Positions 49,072-61,448 of a DNA stretch of 64,000 bases are shown here, piece after piece. Source of the DNA: Stereum hirsutum FP-91666 SS1 (lineage: Eukaryota; Basidiomycota; Agaricomycetes; Russulales; Stereaceae); the NCBI RefSeq assembly GCF_000264905.1, contig NW_006763143.1:1344515-1408514 (forward strand). The letters are read 5' to 3'. The notes under the pieces were generated by a model. It had not been told where the DNA came from and made no database searches. It worked only from the letters and a program-made list of their open reading frames with translations. The translations under genes and the position numbers were made by a program. Numbering within the stretch: position 1 is the first letter of the stretch; every line of letters begins with the position of its first letter.

Positions 49072-50038
49072 GGTCCTACATAGAGTCCGATCTTTTATAA
49101 TAATTGGAATTGAAAAACGAAAAAGCTTCATGGAAGGAAGGAAGGAATGAAGGAAGGACTCGGAAACGGTACTTATATTCAGAGTACATGCGTCATGATG
49201 TCGCTTCGCATACTGTAGTTACACTTTTCCTTTGATGAATAAACTCGCAGATTTTGAGGTGCTTACTTGGAAGACTGACTTGGGAAGTAGGCATTTCAAC
49301 CACCGGCATGTCTCTGTGCTCATTTAGAGTATCTTCTGCTGTTCGAACTTCAACGAGATCGTCGATCGAACCGAAGGGTGTGCATCACGTGCGGAAGAAC
49401 AACACGATTTGTCAGAATTCAGGACCCAGGTCCTCATTCTCCGAGACTCCGTCCCAACTCCGACCCCTCCCTGTCCACCATAATCTTTTTCTTTCAGTAT
49501 TATTACCGCGGATAAAGGGGCCTTCGATCCACAAACGAGTACGGAGGCTCTGCCTCGTCATAGCGTATGGGCCGTGAGTACGCGTGAGCTGAGCTGCCAC
49601 TGATATCACTTGGAACTGTCGCTACTTATCGAAGTGTCCTTTCAAATTTGAAGTACTACTACTCCTTAGAGTGATCCTCGCACCCGCCGGTCGAACGCCG
49701 TCCACTCTGCTTAAGGAGACTACTACTACTGTCCCTTTTACTGCTATCTAGACTCTATTGCCTTATGAATGCTATACTCGGTCATGACGAAATGATCAGA
49801 CATGCTTTTCGCTTCCCTCTTGGTGCCCGTTGTACTATCTGGCCGTTCCATCGATTCACACGTCTTTGTACTGTTATGCTAACTTCTCAGGGTGCAGCGT
49901 TTTCGGTACTTCTGCGTCTTTACTTTGACGATGAATGACGATAGTGCGCCTTGCATGATGATGTATGCAAACCGGAGTAATATTTAAAGCTGATATCCTG
50001 TTCATTGACGTTTTTGCAGCTCCGAGCCTTTCTCGCCC
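49072..50038. other. Divergent intergenic region
   Basis: Between the start codons of the GT18 gene (-) and the royal-jelly-family gene (+). It contains GAAGG-rich repeats at 49130-49160 and TACTACTAC runs near 49650 and 49720. No gene is seen. Confidence 0.5.
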
Positions 50039-51696
50039 ATGCAGAACCTCGTTGTATTGCGCCTTATATCTCTTCTCTTGGCTAGTCTTGTCCATGCTGT
50101 AACTTTTCAGCCTTTGTCTGAACAGCCTGGACTGATTGATAATGGAACGTTTGGACCTGAGGTTGAAGTAGTGCATCTCTTCTTCAATGAGCCCCCTATT
50201 GGACTCGCAGTCGGTCCAACGGGACGTGCATTCGTCACCCACGGAAGGTACCCGACACCATTACTACTTATATTATTTCTTATTCATTACACTTCACAGA
50301 GGTAATCTCACTCAAAGCCCTATCACGTTCGGCGAAATCGTCAACGCAAGCGTTGAAGTCCCATTCCCCAACGCCGAATTCAACATACCACCGGATGGAC
50401 TCACGAACTCTTCATCAGGACGACTCCTTTCCTCGAGCGACTCCACCCACTTCATCAATGCGCAGGCTGCAGTGCATGACGCGAAAGGCCGTCTCTGGGT
50501 ACTTGATTCTGGTCGACCGAGCCCGGTGCGTCGTCCGGTCGTTGAACTTAGCTTTGCTGTGCCTAGAACCTAGTCAACTAAAAATTACCCTATGTGTGGT
50601 GCGGTATCAGGGCGGTGATATTACTCTGGGCGTTCCAGGCGGACCGAAGTTGATGGGTTTCGACGTGGCGAATAATGCTACAACACCGTTCACCACCATC
50701 ACTTTCACTGAGGACGTGTTGCCATCTCTGGGTTACTTAAATGACCTCCGAATCGACTTGACTACGAGCCTCACCAAGTCTGGGAAAGGGGTTGTGTATC
50801 TCGCCGACAGCGGTAGGCTTTTGTCAATCTTCAGGCCTTTGAACGAGTTTGCTCTAATCTTACTTGTATCATCTGCTCTGTGTAGGCGCTGCAGCGATTA
50901 TCGTTGTCGATCTGGGTACTGGTAAATCCTGGAGGCATTTGAGTGGCCTTCACAGCACCTCGCCCAATCCCACACAGCTCCCGACGTTATTTGGAGTTCC
51001 GACGTATATTGCTTCGCCAAAGAATCCGGCGTATCATTACGAGACTGTGGCAGGTGGTGGAATCGATGGCAAGCTCCTCATCTCGTCAGTGTGTCGAGGA
51101 ATGGAGACTCATCACGATCAAATAACTGTACATAGGATTTGCAATCTCCGCCGACGGTCAATTCATCTACTACACTCCGTTTGCGAGTAGAGACCTCTAC
51201 CGCGTCCCCACTGCTGCTCTGCTCCTCAACCCTGCGGACGACAATCTTGCGTTCTTGAAAAGCGCAGACAGCGTACAGCACTTGGGTCAGGTGAGGAGCG
51301 TAAAAATCGACCATGTTCTCTAGCTAACGTGCACGCGAAGATTGGTGGTCAGGCAAATGGTTTGGAGACTGATACAACTGGGAAGATTTACGTCTCTTCG
51401 CCAGAACACAACTCCATCAATATGTTTGATCCAGAAACCGGTATGATCTCGCCGTTTGTGAGATCGCCTATCTTGGCATGGCCGGACACTCTGACGTGCG
51501 TACCCACCTTTTTGTGAGGTGCCTCAGCTAATCCAGTATTGACACGCCATGCAGTGTGGCGAACGACGGATTCATCTACGCCACACTCAATCAACTCTGG
51601 TTGAGCCCTGGGTTCCAGAACGGCACGGATAAAAGAGTGAAGCCATTCACGCTTGTGAGGGTGCCAATCGAGGGCAAGCCTGTTCTGCTGGGATAA
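50039..51696 (+). CDS. Secreted major royal jelly protein / yellow-family protein
   Basis: A predicted secreted six-bladed beta-propeller. The start MQNLVVLRLISLLLASLVHA is a signal peptide, cleaved before VTFQPLSEQ. Conserved pieces follow in order: IGLAVGPTGRAFVTHGR, AQAAVHDAKGRLWVLDSGRP, KLMGFDVANN, YLNDLRIDL, GVVYLADSG, GAAAIIVVDLGTGKSWRHLS, FAISADGQFIYYTPFASRDL, GQANGLETDTTGKIYVSSPE, SVANDGFIYATLNQLW. The WVLDSG and YLNDLRIDL motifs are hallmarks of the family. Exons 1 and 2 (50039-50247 and 50300-50525) join in phase, and five or so more short introns follow. Several N-glycosylation sites are present. Insect relatives include dopachrome-converting enzymes; the fungal function is not established. 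Confidence 0.88.
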
Positions 51697-52022
51697 GTTG
51701 CGATACTTTCGTAGTCCCGGGGTGTTGTATGGACTCGGAGCCTTCGACTGCCAGACTTGATGAAGCGGTTCTAAACGTCGTAAACGCTCGCTCAATGAAT
51801 CATACCAATCATCCATCTGGCTCTGTCGCTGGGTCGCCATCTCAAGGATCAAAATATCAATGTACTGCTTGTAGGACTAAGATATCGCGAGAATATGGGG
51901 TGCAAGAAGAACTTAAACGCAGCTCGGCCGACGCGACGCGTAGGTGGCACGTGAGAAAGAAAGGATCCCGACGCGCTTGGTCAGCGCGTCGCACCTTGGC
52001 TCTCGCCCAAACACCGTCCTCA

Positions 52023-53763
52023 ATGCGCAAATCGTCGTACTCGCTCGCTCGTCGTGCTCTTCATGCTCGCCATGCATCGACGGTACCCGTGAACCCTCCA
52101 GTACAGGTCACCACACTCCCGAACCGCATTCGTGTCGCAACTGAGTCTACACCTGGCCATTTTTCCTCCGTGGGGCTCTACGTAGATGCAGGCTCGCGCT
52201 ATGAGAACCCTTCGACGTCGGGGGTCAGCCATTTCATAGACAGAATGGCCTTCAAAGTCAGTCTATTCCGTCGACCATCCCTTATAGTCATCGCTGATTT
52301 TATTTAAAGAGCACTTCGTCCATGACGGACGCAGAAATGTCAACGGCAATCAATGCTCTCGGAGGCCAGATTATGTGCTCTTCCTCTCGGGAGACTATCA
52401 TGTACCAGTCTTCTCATTTCCACCAAGCGACTCCTCTGGCAGTCTCTCTCATTGCCGACACTGTCCTAAATGCGTCTCTTCTTCCCGAGGAGCTCGACGC
52501 TCAACGAGACGCAGCTTTCTACGAAACTCGTGAAATTCGTGCGAAGCCTGAGATGATCCTCCCCGAAATCCTTCACTACGTCGCTTACAATAATCAGGCT
52601 CTCGGCAACCCACTACTCTGCCCAGACGAGCGAATAGACGAGATCAATGCACCGTTGATACGCCAGTTTATTTCGGAGTGGTATCGACCAGAGAGGATGG
52701 TCATTGCTGGAGCGGGTATGGAGCACGAAGCTCTCGTAGAATTAGCGGACAAGTACTTCTCGTCACTAAAGTACACGCCGGTGGAGACTCCTTCACTATC
52801 GACTTCACGGCAAAATGCACCTGCACAGCAGGTCCCACCCCATCTTCTCCCTTCTGCATCCTCACCTGCGCTTGTCAAGTCACTCACTCGCGCAGCCTCA
52901 TCATACCTCAACCCATTCTCCCCTTCGCAACCACCCGCGTCTCCCACTTCTCTCCTCGGGTCCACATATACGGGAGGAGAGCAGTTCATCCACGACCCCA
53001 ACTCCGAGTTCAATCATATATACATCGCATTCGAGGGTGTGGGGATTCACGATGACGACATCTACGACCTCGCCACAATGCAAGTTCTTCTGGGTGGCGG
53101 CGGCAGCTTCTCCGCCGGTGCGTCTTCTCACACCTCTTCTAATCTTATATCTACACTCCCTGACATTGTCATGAATAGGTGGACCCGGAAAGGGCATGTA
53201 CTCCCGCCTCTACACACACATCCTCAACCACCACCCTCAAGTCGATCACTGCGCGTCATTCCATCACATCTACACCGACTCTTCCCTCTTCGGGCTCTTC
53301 GCCTCATTCGTACCCTCTCCCGGAGGCCGCCATGGCAATTCTCCCACACAACTCCTCCCTCATCTCGTTCACCAGCTCAGTCTGCTCCTCTACCGCCCGG
53401 TTCCTTCTTCGGAACTCAACCGGGCTAAGAACCAGCTGAAGTCCAGTCTTGTTATGGCGCTCGAGAGCAGGGCAGTGGAGGTCGAGGATTTGGGTCGGCA
53501 GGTAAGCCCTGGTGTACGCTACTTGCCATTGAACTACAGAGTTGATCATGTCCTTGTTCCAGTTGCTCGTCCATAACCGCAAGGTCCACGTCTCCGAGAT
53601 GTGCGACAAGATCGACCTAGTGACCGCCGAGTCCCTCCAACGCGTCGCCACACGTGTCTTTGGGCCCGAGTCGGGCGGGAAGCCCACGATCGTCACCATG
53701 GGCCACGAAGACGTTAGGGATGCGAAGGGCGTCTTCAAGAAGTACGACGTCGGGTCGGTCTGA
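52023..53763 (+). CDS. MAS2: Mitochondrial-processing peptidase subunit alpha
   Basis: The substrate-recognising, non-catalytic partner of MPP-beta, which removes presequences in the mitochondrial matrix. Four exons in phase (52023-52256, 52310-53117, 53179-53501, 53563-53763) give 521 aa. The presequence is MRKSSYSLARRALHARHAST. The N-terminal M16 domain reads VTTLPNRIRVATE, VGLYVDAGSRYE and HFIDRMAFKSTSSM, without the HxxEH zinc site, as expected for alpha. The glycine-rich loop ([20 protein letters not shown]), diagnostic of alpha, is rebuilt across the second intron. An unusual Ser/Pro/Gln-rich insertion of about 65 residues sits at roughly 235-300 in the first half. It ends HEDVRDAKGVFKKYDVGSV. 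Confidence 0.95.
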
Positions 53764-54122
53764 GCTGTCTTGGCTTACCTTGTTTTCTGTAAATTACTCA
53801 CCATATCATATGCTCTGATATCACGCCGCACGCGGCACCCACACCCCACCACATCCCACACTCTTAATCAATGTTGCGCTACAGTGTCCAATCTCGTGAA
53901 TGTGTCGTACAATTGCAAGCAAAGAAAGACGGAAAGAGGAAAAGGAAAACAGAACGCGGGCAGCAGACAGATCGTTACAGGATTGTCCATGCGGAAGAAA
54001 TACAACAAGCTCAATAATGTGAACTGCAGGCATCCTAACGTGAGTTGAGTGGAATGCGTCGTCAAAGGTCAGTACAGGGAAGTTCGTGTCGATGCCATCT
54101 ATGGGCTACATATGCAGTAAAA
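53764..54122. other. Convergent 3' region between MPP-alpha and the BRCA2 homologue
   Basis: 359 bp between two stop codons on opposite strands. It holds the 3' UTRs; no gene is seen. Confidence 0.55.
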
Positions 54123-57100
54123 TTACAGTCTACGCCAGCGCGAGTCTCGTCGAGTGCTCAAATATATATGTGGGTCGTCGCCTGTCGTGGGCATCCATGC
54201 ACCATGCTGTGATGGCAAAAGATTGGAGACCTAGACACAAAAACCAGGCACAACACCCATCAACCAGTCAGCCAATGCACGACAATAAAATTCATGTCAA
54301 AAATGGGGAAGAAAGGAAGATGTACACTCACGAGGAATCGTTGGCCTTCTTTAAACGTCCCCGGTTGTCTCCCTTCGTCAAAGGATAAGGACAGTACATC
54401 CCAGACGGTGATTTCGGCCGTCCGATGTGAAGGCCTCCGGTCTGTGTGTGCGTCTTTCATGAAAAGAACACGGAAGTTGCGAACGTCGCGAGGAGGACAA
54501 ATAACCTATTCAACCAATTCAGAAAAAATCGGGCCATTTAGTCCATGTAGAGGTAGAGAGAGAGGAACTAGGAACCGACCTTGAGGTCGCGCTCGATCTC
54601 TTCGTTAATGCTCTCTCGCTCTTTTATACTTCGCTCGTGGATGTACCGCGCGAGCCAACCGGCTTGGTTGTTTGTAAGGTGGGCCGTGGCTTGGTGATAG
54701 TCTCCTCCGCCGTCCAAGTCGTCGAATATATCTTCGATGTCATCGGGCGGTGAATCTGTTCCCCCACCGTCACAAAGTCTGTCAGTCCGATGGCAAGTAG
54801 GTGGTAGTGAGTAGAAGGAGCGACTTACCATCGTCGGAGGGGAAGAAGCGTCTCGCTTTCAGTGCGAGTTTATCCGCCCAGCCTTGGTAGACGGACATCT
54901 TAGTCTCGAAGTCTTGCCGGAGGCGGGCTTCTTCACCGTCTCTTCGTTTCTATAAATCACATCCAGAAAAACTGTGAGTGGCAGAAGAACGATGGTTGGA
55001 ACGAAATATGAAGGTGAGCGAAACGTACCCGCCACTGCTCGTGTATTTCCATCTCCTCTTTCTCTTTGCGTGGACCCTCTCTCGTCTTATTTCCATTCTC
55101 ATCCTCGATGAACTCAAGAAACGCTATCGGGTATGCCTGGAACAATGCCAATACAAAAACCACAAGAGCAGAGATAAATCTTTAACGTCTGATTCGAACG
55201 AGACGGCAGTGGGGTACAAACCTTGGTGACGATAAGGTCCAACATCTGAACCGGGCCTCCATCGGGCGTGAGACTGTGCAGCGTGGACACACAAAGCCCA
55301 TTCGTGAACCCGAGCTTTGCGTGCCATGGGGCGATATGTGCTGAGTTGCCGGAGAGGCTCAGTTGGACGGTTTCGTAGGCATCGAGAACTTCGCAGGGTT
55401 CCGACTTTCCTGTGGACAGCTTTATAGACAACATGGTCTGGGTGAGTTCACGAAATCAAAAGGTGTGAAGAGAACTGAGAGGTACCTTCGCGCCCGCCAC
55501 AGCGATCTTTCTTCCAACACGAATAGCACCCCTCTCGATCGCCCGCGCAAGCGGTGGGTCGACCGTAGCTCTCAACTTATACCATCCGTCCGTCATCTCG
55601 AGCTCGGGACAAGCGGCTATGGCCAACCCATCACTGGTCACGCCGCTCTCGGACCAGAAGATATTCGAGATGCAGAGGACCATGGGGCTGCTTGCGGGAG
55701 AGTCCTGGGTCGTGATCAAACGCAGAGCAGGTCTCGAGCCGCCGTTGAGCTCTTTCTCGTACCTTTTGGCACAAAATGTGTGTGTCAGGATCAGGTTCGT
55801 CTATACCGTATTGGAATTGAATGCGGAGGAAGGACGAACCGGTATCTCAGCTGACGCATCACTTCGTCCCAGGACCACCTCCTGGCGTCCATATCTCGCT
55901 CGCGCCCCGGGTCCAAACACACCATACCCGCTAGTTTCCAAAGAATGAGGCCCCAGTGGTTGTCGACCCATTCTTTGGTGGCCAGAGAGCACCCTAAATA
56001 TTGCAGTTCTACCAGCGCGGCTGTCGAGTCCAACTCTGTTTGGCCTCTGCCGGATGGGTTGTAGAATACGTAGTAGAGGGCTGTCTCGGGTGTGATTTGG
56101 GCCAATTCGGCAGTATTGCTAAAAGAAGAGGTTGTTAGTGTTAGTCGAGAAAGGCGTTGGATTCAGAATATGCAAACGTACATTCCGACTGCTTCTAAAT
56201 GGCTCGTGCTATGTGCGCCCGGCCACAGCCCCGATGCAGCGAGCGTCACTCGTCCAGGAGGAGATTCTACGAGGGATTATTTAACCTTGAGATGATTTCG
56301 GGTTGTCTCAAGACAGCACTTACTCAGATCAAAAAATCGTCGTCTTGCTGACTTTCCTACAGACCTTTTCCCTGGACTAATTGAACCGGCGGTCACAATA
56401 CGGACACTCGCAGTCGGGCGTTCATAACTTAATTTCTGCTCCAACTGGGTCCTACCCGGTTCGCCAGGTCTCATCCCATTCTTGAAAGGCGTGACGAACT
56501 TCTTCTGCGTCTTCACCTGACCGTTTGCCGCGCGAGGGGTGACGCCGAGCCGAGGTGGCGTAGCGAAGGATGCTGCTTGTCGAACAGGGGTGGCGAAAGA
56601 GGGACCGGCAATAGGCCGGGGAGTATCAGCGACGAGAGGGCGAAAGCTGCGTGCGGGTGTGAATGCGACGGGAGGTTCGTTACGACGTGGCGTTGTCTTT
56701 TGAGCGGAGAACGGAGTAGTGGGATTGGGAGGGGAAGGACGGTTGAATACTGATGGTCGACTGATCACCGGCGATTTGAACGGTTTAACGGATGCTTTTC
56801 CCTTGACATCCGACATCGCAGCAGTCTGGAACGACGGCGAGGGTATGGGCATTGCGGATCTCGTGAAGGAGTTTCCTGCTCGTGGTGTGGGCGTATCGGG
56901 TATGAATGCGTTATTCATCAGACGAAGAGCTTGACGTGGAGGTGATAATGGATTTGTGCGTCGAAGCTGACCTTGCGAACCACTGCCGGACGGAGAAGGA
57001 GCTAAGACTTCTTCGTCTTCGGCATCCCACTGCTGCATTCTAGCCTCTGCCTCTTGAAGAGCAGTTGCAGAGGGAGCCAAGATTTTGCTCTGTGCCGCTG

Positions 57101-57947
57101 TCGTGAAAGCGATTGGGAAGGCATCTGCTCCGGCAGAGATGGAACCAGCAGAAGCAAAACCTGTGATCCCGGGAACTGTAGTGCTCGAGAACCAAGCAGA
57201 GAAATCTGGTGGGGTCCCATCGGGAGACGGTGAACGTTGTTCTCGGTAAGACTGAGAAGATAGTTGTGGTACGTGAGTGGCAGTAGTGAAGCCAGATATA
57301 GTAGGCCCAAGACGAGAAGCTGAGGTAAATCCTGATGATCCTAGTGCTACAGACTGTCCAAGACCTCCTTGAGAGGGCTTTCTATGACTTTGGCTGAGTG
57401 GCAAATCCTCATCGTCGGAGGACAATCCAGGTGAACCGCGAGCCTGCGAAAACGATTCGCGAGAACGTTTCAGTTGAGACGAGGCCGTGAGAAAAGGATT
57501 TTCTGAGTCGAATGAGGGACCTGCTTTCGCAGAAGGTGTCCCATTTCGCAAAGTGGATGCGGGAGTGAAGAGAGACGTGCTGGGCTTGCCTGCGCTTGGA
57601 CGTGGTGGTGACGGGCGCTATCAGATCACGATGCGATGAGGTCAATGAAGGTGCATATATGCGGGTGAATACACACCGGAGGGCTCTCGCTCTGGGTTCG
57701 GGAGCTTCCGCCTGGAAAAGGGGCGGCTTGGGAGCTGGACGTCCCTGCCTGTGAAAGCCGGAACTCTATCTCCTCGAGGCCATCGATGTCCTCCTGGCTT
57801 AGGTCTTCCATCTGGACGTCGTATGTCGGCGACGACATTCGCTGACGCTTGCGAGGCGGTGCTCTAGGAGAAGAAACTAGCGTGCAAAATCTCATCAAAT
57901 CATATACATCGGTTATATGCATAAACCAGCATACCGTTTGGACGCAT
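54123..57947 (-). CDS. BRH2: BRCA2 homologue (Brh2-like) recombination mediator
   Basis: It loads Rad51 on single-stranded DNA during homologous recombination. The start is MRPN, spliced in phase to VSSPRAPPRKRQRMSSPTYD, then an acidic segment and a long disordered region. That region holds five BRC-like motifs: FLTASSQ (about 57494), FTSAS (57329), FTTAT (57290), FASAG (57158), FTTAA (57107). The C-terminal DNA-binding part is clear. Helical domain: LATKEWVDNHWGLILWKLAG and SWDEVMRQLRYRYEKEL. OB1: ALRLITTQDSPASSPMVLCI, TDGWYKLRATVDPPLARAIE, GAIRVGRKIAVAGAK. A charged coiled segment follows, then an OB-like end with VRNFRVLFMKDAH, VWDVLS and, after the last intron, YLSTRRDSRWRRL at the stop. 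The DSS1-binding surface is implied by the helical domain. Ustilago Brh2 has one BRC element; several here would be more animal-like. Confidence 0.9.
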
Positions 57948-58709
57948 GGCTTCGTGGTACAGGTAAGAGAGGTGGCCTCGAAGTAAACGGGCCACGGAAA
58001 GAGACGCGACGCGTTTCGTCGCACGTGAGCGCAGGTCTCCCACGGTGTTGAACTGTGGCCCATCAGTGGCCCTCTCAAAGGTTTGAACCTAACCACCTCA
58101 TTCTCAACTTCTGGTAATGTTAGAGCATCCCAATGCTTTTCTTCGCCTCCAGAGAGGCATCGTGTTCGGTATCTTTATCATGCGCTGTTTCATAGATCCT
58201 CACTGCATGAACATGATGCTGGCTCCATACTTGTCAACTACAAATTCTTAGTCGATCCAAGATGTATTTGTAAACGGACCAGGATCACCGATCCTCTGCA
58301 AATGTATAGAGTCAAATGTGTGATAGAGGATTGATTTACGGGTCATGCTCAGCAGGAGGGAGGTCAGAACTTGCCACTCATCCCAATATGGCCACCAACT
58401 CTTCCAAGCTTCCATGCCGAGAAAATAGACAATTGAAGTGTCCCATACTGGGAATTTACGTACTGTGCAAACGCAAGTGCTGTCCGTGGACGAGCGAGCT
58501 TTGTTTACGTGAGAAGAGTCTGGTGTGGCACCCCCGCGACAAACAGAAAGTTGGAGGGCGGCTGAGTGTGACGAGCTGCTTCCCATTCCGATCCCGAACG
58601 GAGCGACGCTCGTTGGCCGGCCATTATTACGCTGAACTCATTCTTCTGTTGTCTCCCTCCCCGCAAGCCTGCCAGAGGCTCCCGCGATCTCTCTCCCCCA
58701 CTCATCGAC
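57948..58709. other. Divergent intergenic region, BRCA2 homologue / taxilin-like gene
   Basis: 762 bp between two start codons. It contains GGTTTGAACC-like palindromic sequence near 58080, but no tRNA fold can be drawn around it. Pyrimidine-rich sequence precedes the ATG at 58710. No gene is seen. Confidence 0.5.
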
Positions 58710-60970
58710 ATGAACGGTGTCATGTCCACCTCTCAGACCGCCACCGTCAACGCAAGGTCCGCGAAGCCTCCCCCCACAGGTCCTGCTCCCCCTCCTCCTG
58801 CATCAGCCCATCCACATCCACAACTCCCGCCCAACTCGAACTCGAACAATTCGCAGAACCATCATCCACCCGCGAACAACAGAACCCAGGGCCATCCTCC
58901 CGCACACAATCACAACCACAACCACGCGCCAGCGGTCAATGGCTCGCACGCGCCGCATCCCAAAGGGAAGAAGAAGAATGAACCGACCCCGGTAGACCCG
59001 GCGACGATGTATGAGAGTCTGAAGAATAGGATTGCGGCATTGGAGGAAGAGGAGGTGCTTGAGGAGGAAGAGGAGAGGAGATACGGTATGACACGCTGGT
59101 ATGTCTCGTGAGTATTGGTTCGGGGAATAATTGTTGTTACCTTCTCCAGCGGAGGAAGCTCAGAAGTCTGTCGTCGGGATGGGTGAGAACGCGGTGCATG
59201 CGAAGTACATCGAGATGGTAAAGTCACCTATTCGTTCGACAGGTGTGCCCTCGTTCACGAGGCGTGTTTTGTGCATCGCAGTTCGCGGAGTACAAACGGA
59301 TGGAACGGGAGCATCAGAAGGAGAAGCAGAAGTTAACGAAGGATAAAGATGCAGGTACGCTGTTTATCACCCTCAAGTTTTGTTGTAGGTGCTAACGGAT
59401 GGTGAAAGCTAAGGGTCAGTTGACAAAGGCAAACCAAACCAAGGTCAAGATGGAGAATCTCGCACGAGAGCTTCAGAAGGTGGACTATCGCCGTGATACT
59501 ATTCGTCGTATACTTGCTAACATGTGTTGTATCAGGACAACAAGAGACTCAGGGTAAGTCTCATTCACCATACGACTCAACTGGCGCTCATGCGGTCACT
59601 TAGGAGGATGGCAAGAAACTTGCACAGTCTGTGGAGGAGGCACAGGAAGAGGTCTGTCCCTTTATGATATAACCCAAGCCTCAGGCCATAAAGATTCTTT
59701 CTGCACATTCTAGATTGAACAAATGAAGAAAGACATGACAAGACGTGCCGAAAAGGCCAAGGCCCAGGACACAAAGTATCGCGAAATGCCCGACATCGTC
59801 GTCAAAGTCGTCTGCCGCTATCGCGAAGAGCTCTTCTTCCGCATCTCGCGCAAAACCAAGCTCCTCAAACTCTTCAACGCCTGGACGGAACGCATGGAAT
59901 TGATCAATGCGAGCAGTACGGGACCGGGGACTGGGGGGCCTATGTTTAGTGGTGGGAGTTGGAAGAAACCGGATAAAAGTGGGGGGAGGACGGAGACGGC
60001 GAGCACATATACGACGAGTTCGGGGCATGCGCCAAGTTTTGGGACGCAGTTTGTGTTCACGCATAGCGGAAGGAAGGTGGACGCGGAGCAGACCCCTGAA
60101 GAAGCGGGTGTGGAGGATGGAGATGAGATTCTGGCGGTTGAGCTCATGGATCTGACCGAGGGTCCTGGGACAGAGGTGTTGGTGCGTACATCCCCGGTGG
60201 CATTTTCTTGGACTTGACAGAGTGATATTGACGGGTCTTGAAGGATGAGCGTGCACCACGTCGCCAGAAGCTGCAGAAACACTGGACAAATGACCCTGCG
60301 GAGTACGTACATCTCTTCACATCCCCGAAGGCCTTGGACTGATTCAGTTGTATTTAGAGCGGTGAAGACACTTGAAGAAATATTTGATGGAGTGTACGTA
60401 TCCCTCTTCGTGTACTGTTTCTCGCGTTAATGTGTCTCCATTTACAGTATTCGAGAACGGCTCAAAGAAGTCCTACGACAGTATGAACTCCGAGAACGAC
60501 ATTTTGAGTGCGTCATCCGTTCGAAGGAGCTCGAGGTCTTGCTCTCTCGTGCACGAGCCGCAGAGCAAAAGCAACTTTGTGAAGGCGAGAAAGCGCGGGC
60601 GGATAAATTGGAGGAAGAAGTTAGTTCATTCTCCTAGTAGTCCCCAGGCGCACCACATCCCTTTTAGAAGAAAACTCCTGCTAACCCGTCGTCTTACCTT
60701 TTCACCAGGCTCAAGCAATGCGAAAGGAGCTAGAAGACGCTCATAAGGGGCAAACCATGCTTTTCGACAAGCTCATCAGCTGTTGCAAAGAGGTCTGTCT
60801 TCTTCCCTTTCGTCTTCGTCATGTATGAGACTTTTCCTGATGATTCTCGCCCGTTGGGCGTTGATCCACAGCCTAACGCAGAGAAAACGCAACGTTTATT
60901 CGCTTCGCTTCGAGAAGAGCTGGAAAAACGCGGTCGGGGCCACCTAGTGAATGGTGCCACGAACGGGTAG
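58710..60970 (+). CDS. Taxilin-type coiled-coil protein with an internal SUMO-like (Rad60-SLD-like) domain
   Basis: Taxilins bind syntaxins and take part in vesicle traffic and other coiled-coil assemblies. The start MNGVMSTSQTATVNARSAKP leads into a Pro/His/Asn-rich tail, a basic GKKKNEPTP and MYESLKNRIAALEEEEVLEE. Fungal taxilin coiled coil follows over many short exons: SVVGMGENAVHAKYIEMFAE, KLTKDKDAAKGQLTKANQTK, MENLARELQKDNKRL. Exon 59714-60186 or so runs from coiled coil (EQMKKDMTRRAEKAKAQDTK) straight into a ubiquitin-like fold: PDIVVKVVCRYREELFFRIS, TKLLKLFNAWTERMEL, a Gly/Ser/Thr insert, then FVFTHSGRKVDAEQTPEEAG and VEDGDEILAVELMDLTEG. After that, taxilin coiled coil resumes: AVKTLEEIFDGIRERLKEVL, QYELRERHFECVIRSKELEV, ARAAEQKQLCEGEKARADKL. 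It ends RGHLVNGATNG. No C-terminal di-Gly follows the SUMO-like part. Confidence 0.8.
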
Positions 60971-61448
60971 CATCCTGTCTTCCCTTGTACTAGTACCGAT
61001 CTCACAGACTTGTCATATCGCACGCTTTGCATCGCATTCGTTTTCGTTTGTCCACATCGCTGTCACGGTTGTCCAGTGGCAGCCAATGTCAGTCACGGTG
61101 GTCATTACAGGGACTCGCGCTGGTCCAGTGTTTGATCATCTCCTGCTTTGGGGCGTTCTTGCGGAAAGCTCTGGACAATATTGGGGGCTTGGTCGCCTCC
61201 AGTATATTCAACTGAACCATGTTCGAACGCCCTTGCTCGTAGTAAGTACTATATTTGCAAGAATGGGTGGCGAGGCGCCCTGCTCCAGCCGGAATTGGCC
61301 GGGGAGAAAGAGGTCCAAGCTCGCCGGTCGCCGGCATCTAATCCATGAGGCTCTTTGACCTTTCTTGAGCTTGAACCACCACCTCGCTATAGTACGATCC
61401 CCAACACCATAGGCTTCGGCACTCGCATCGCGCGAAACAGACGTTTCG
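60971..61448. other. Intergenic region between tandem plus-strand genes
   Basis: 478 bp holding the 3' UTR of the taxilin-like gene and the F-box gene promoter. Nothing else is seen. Confidence 0.55.

Noticed and set aside
58070..58100. GGTTTGAACC-like sequence suggesting a tRNA T-arm
   Set aside because: No acceptor stem, D-arm or anticodon arm can be drawn around it on either strand.
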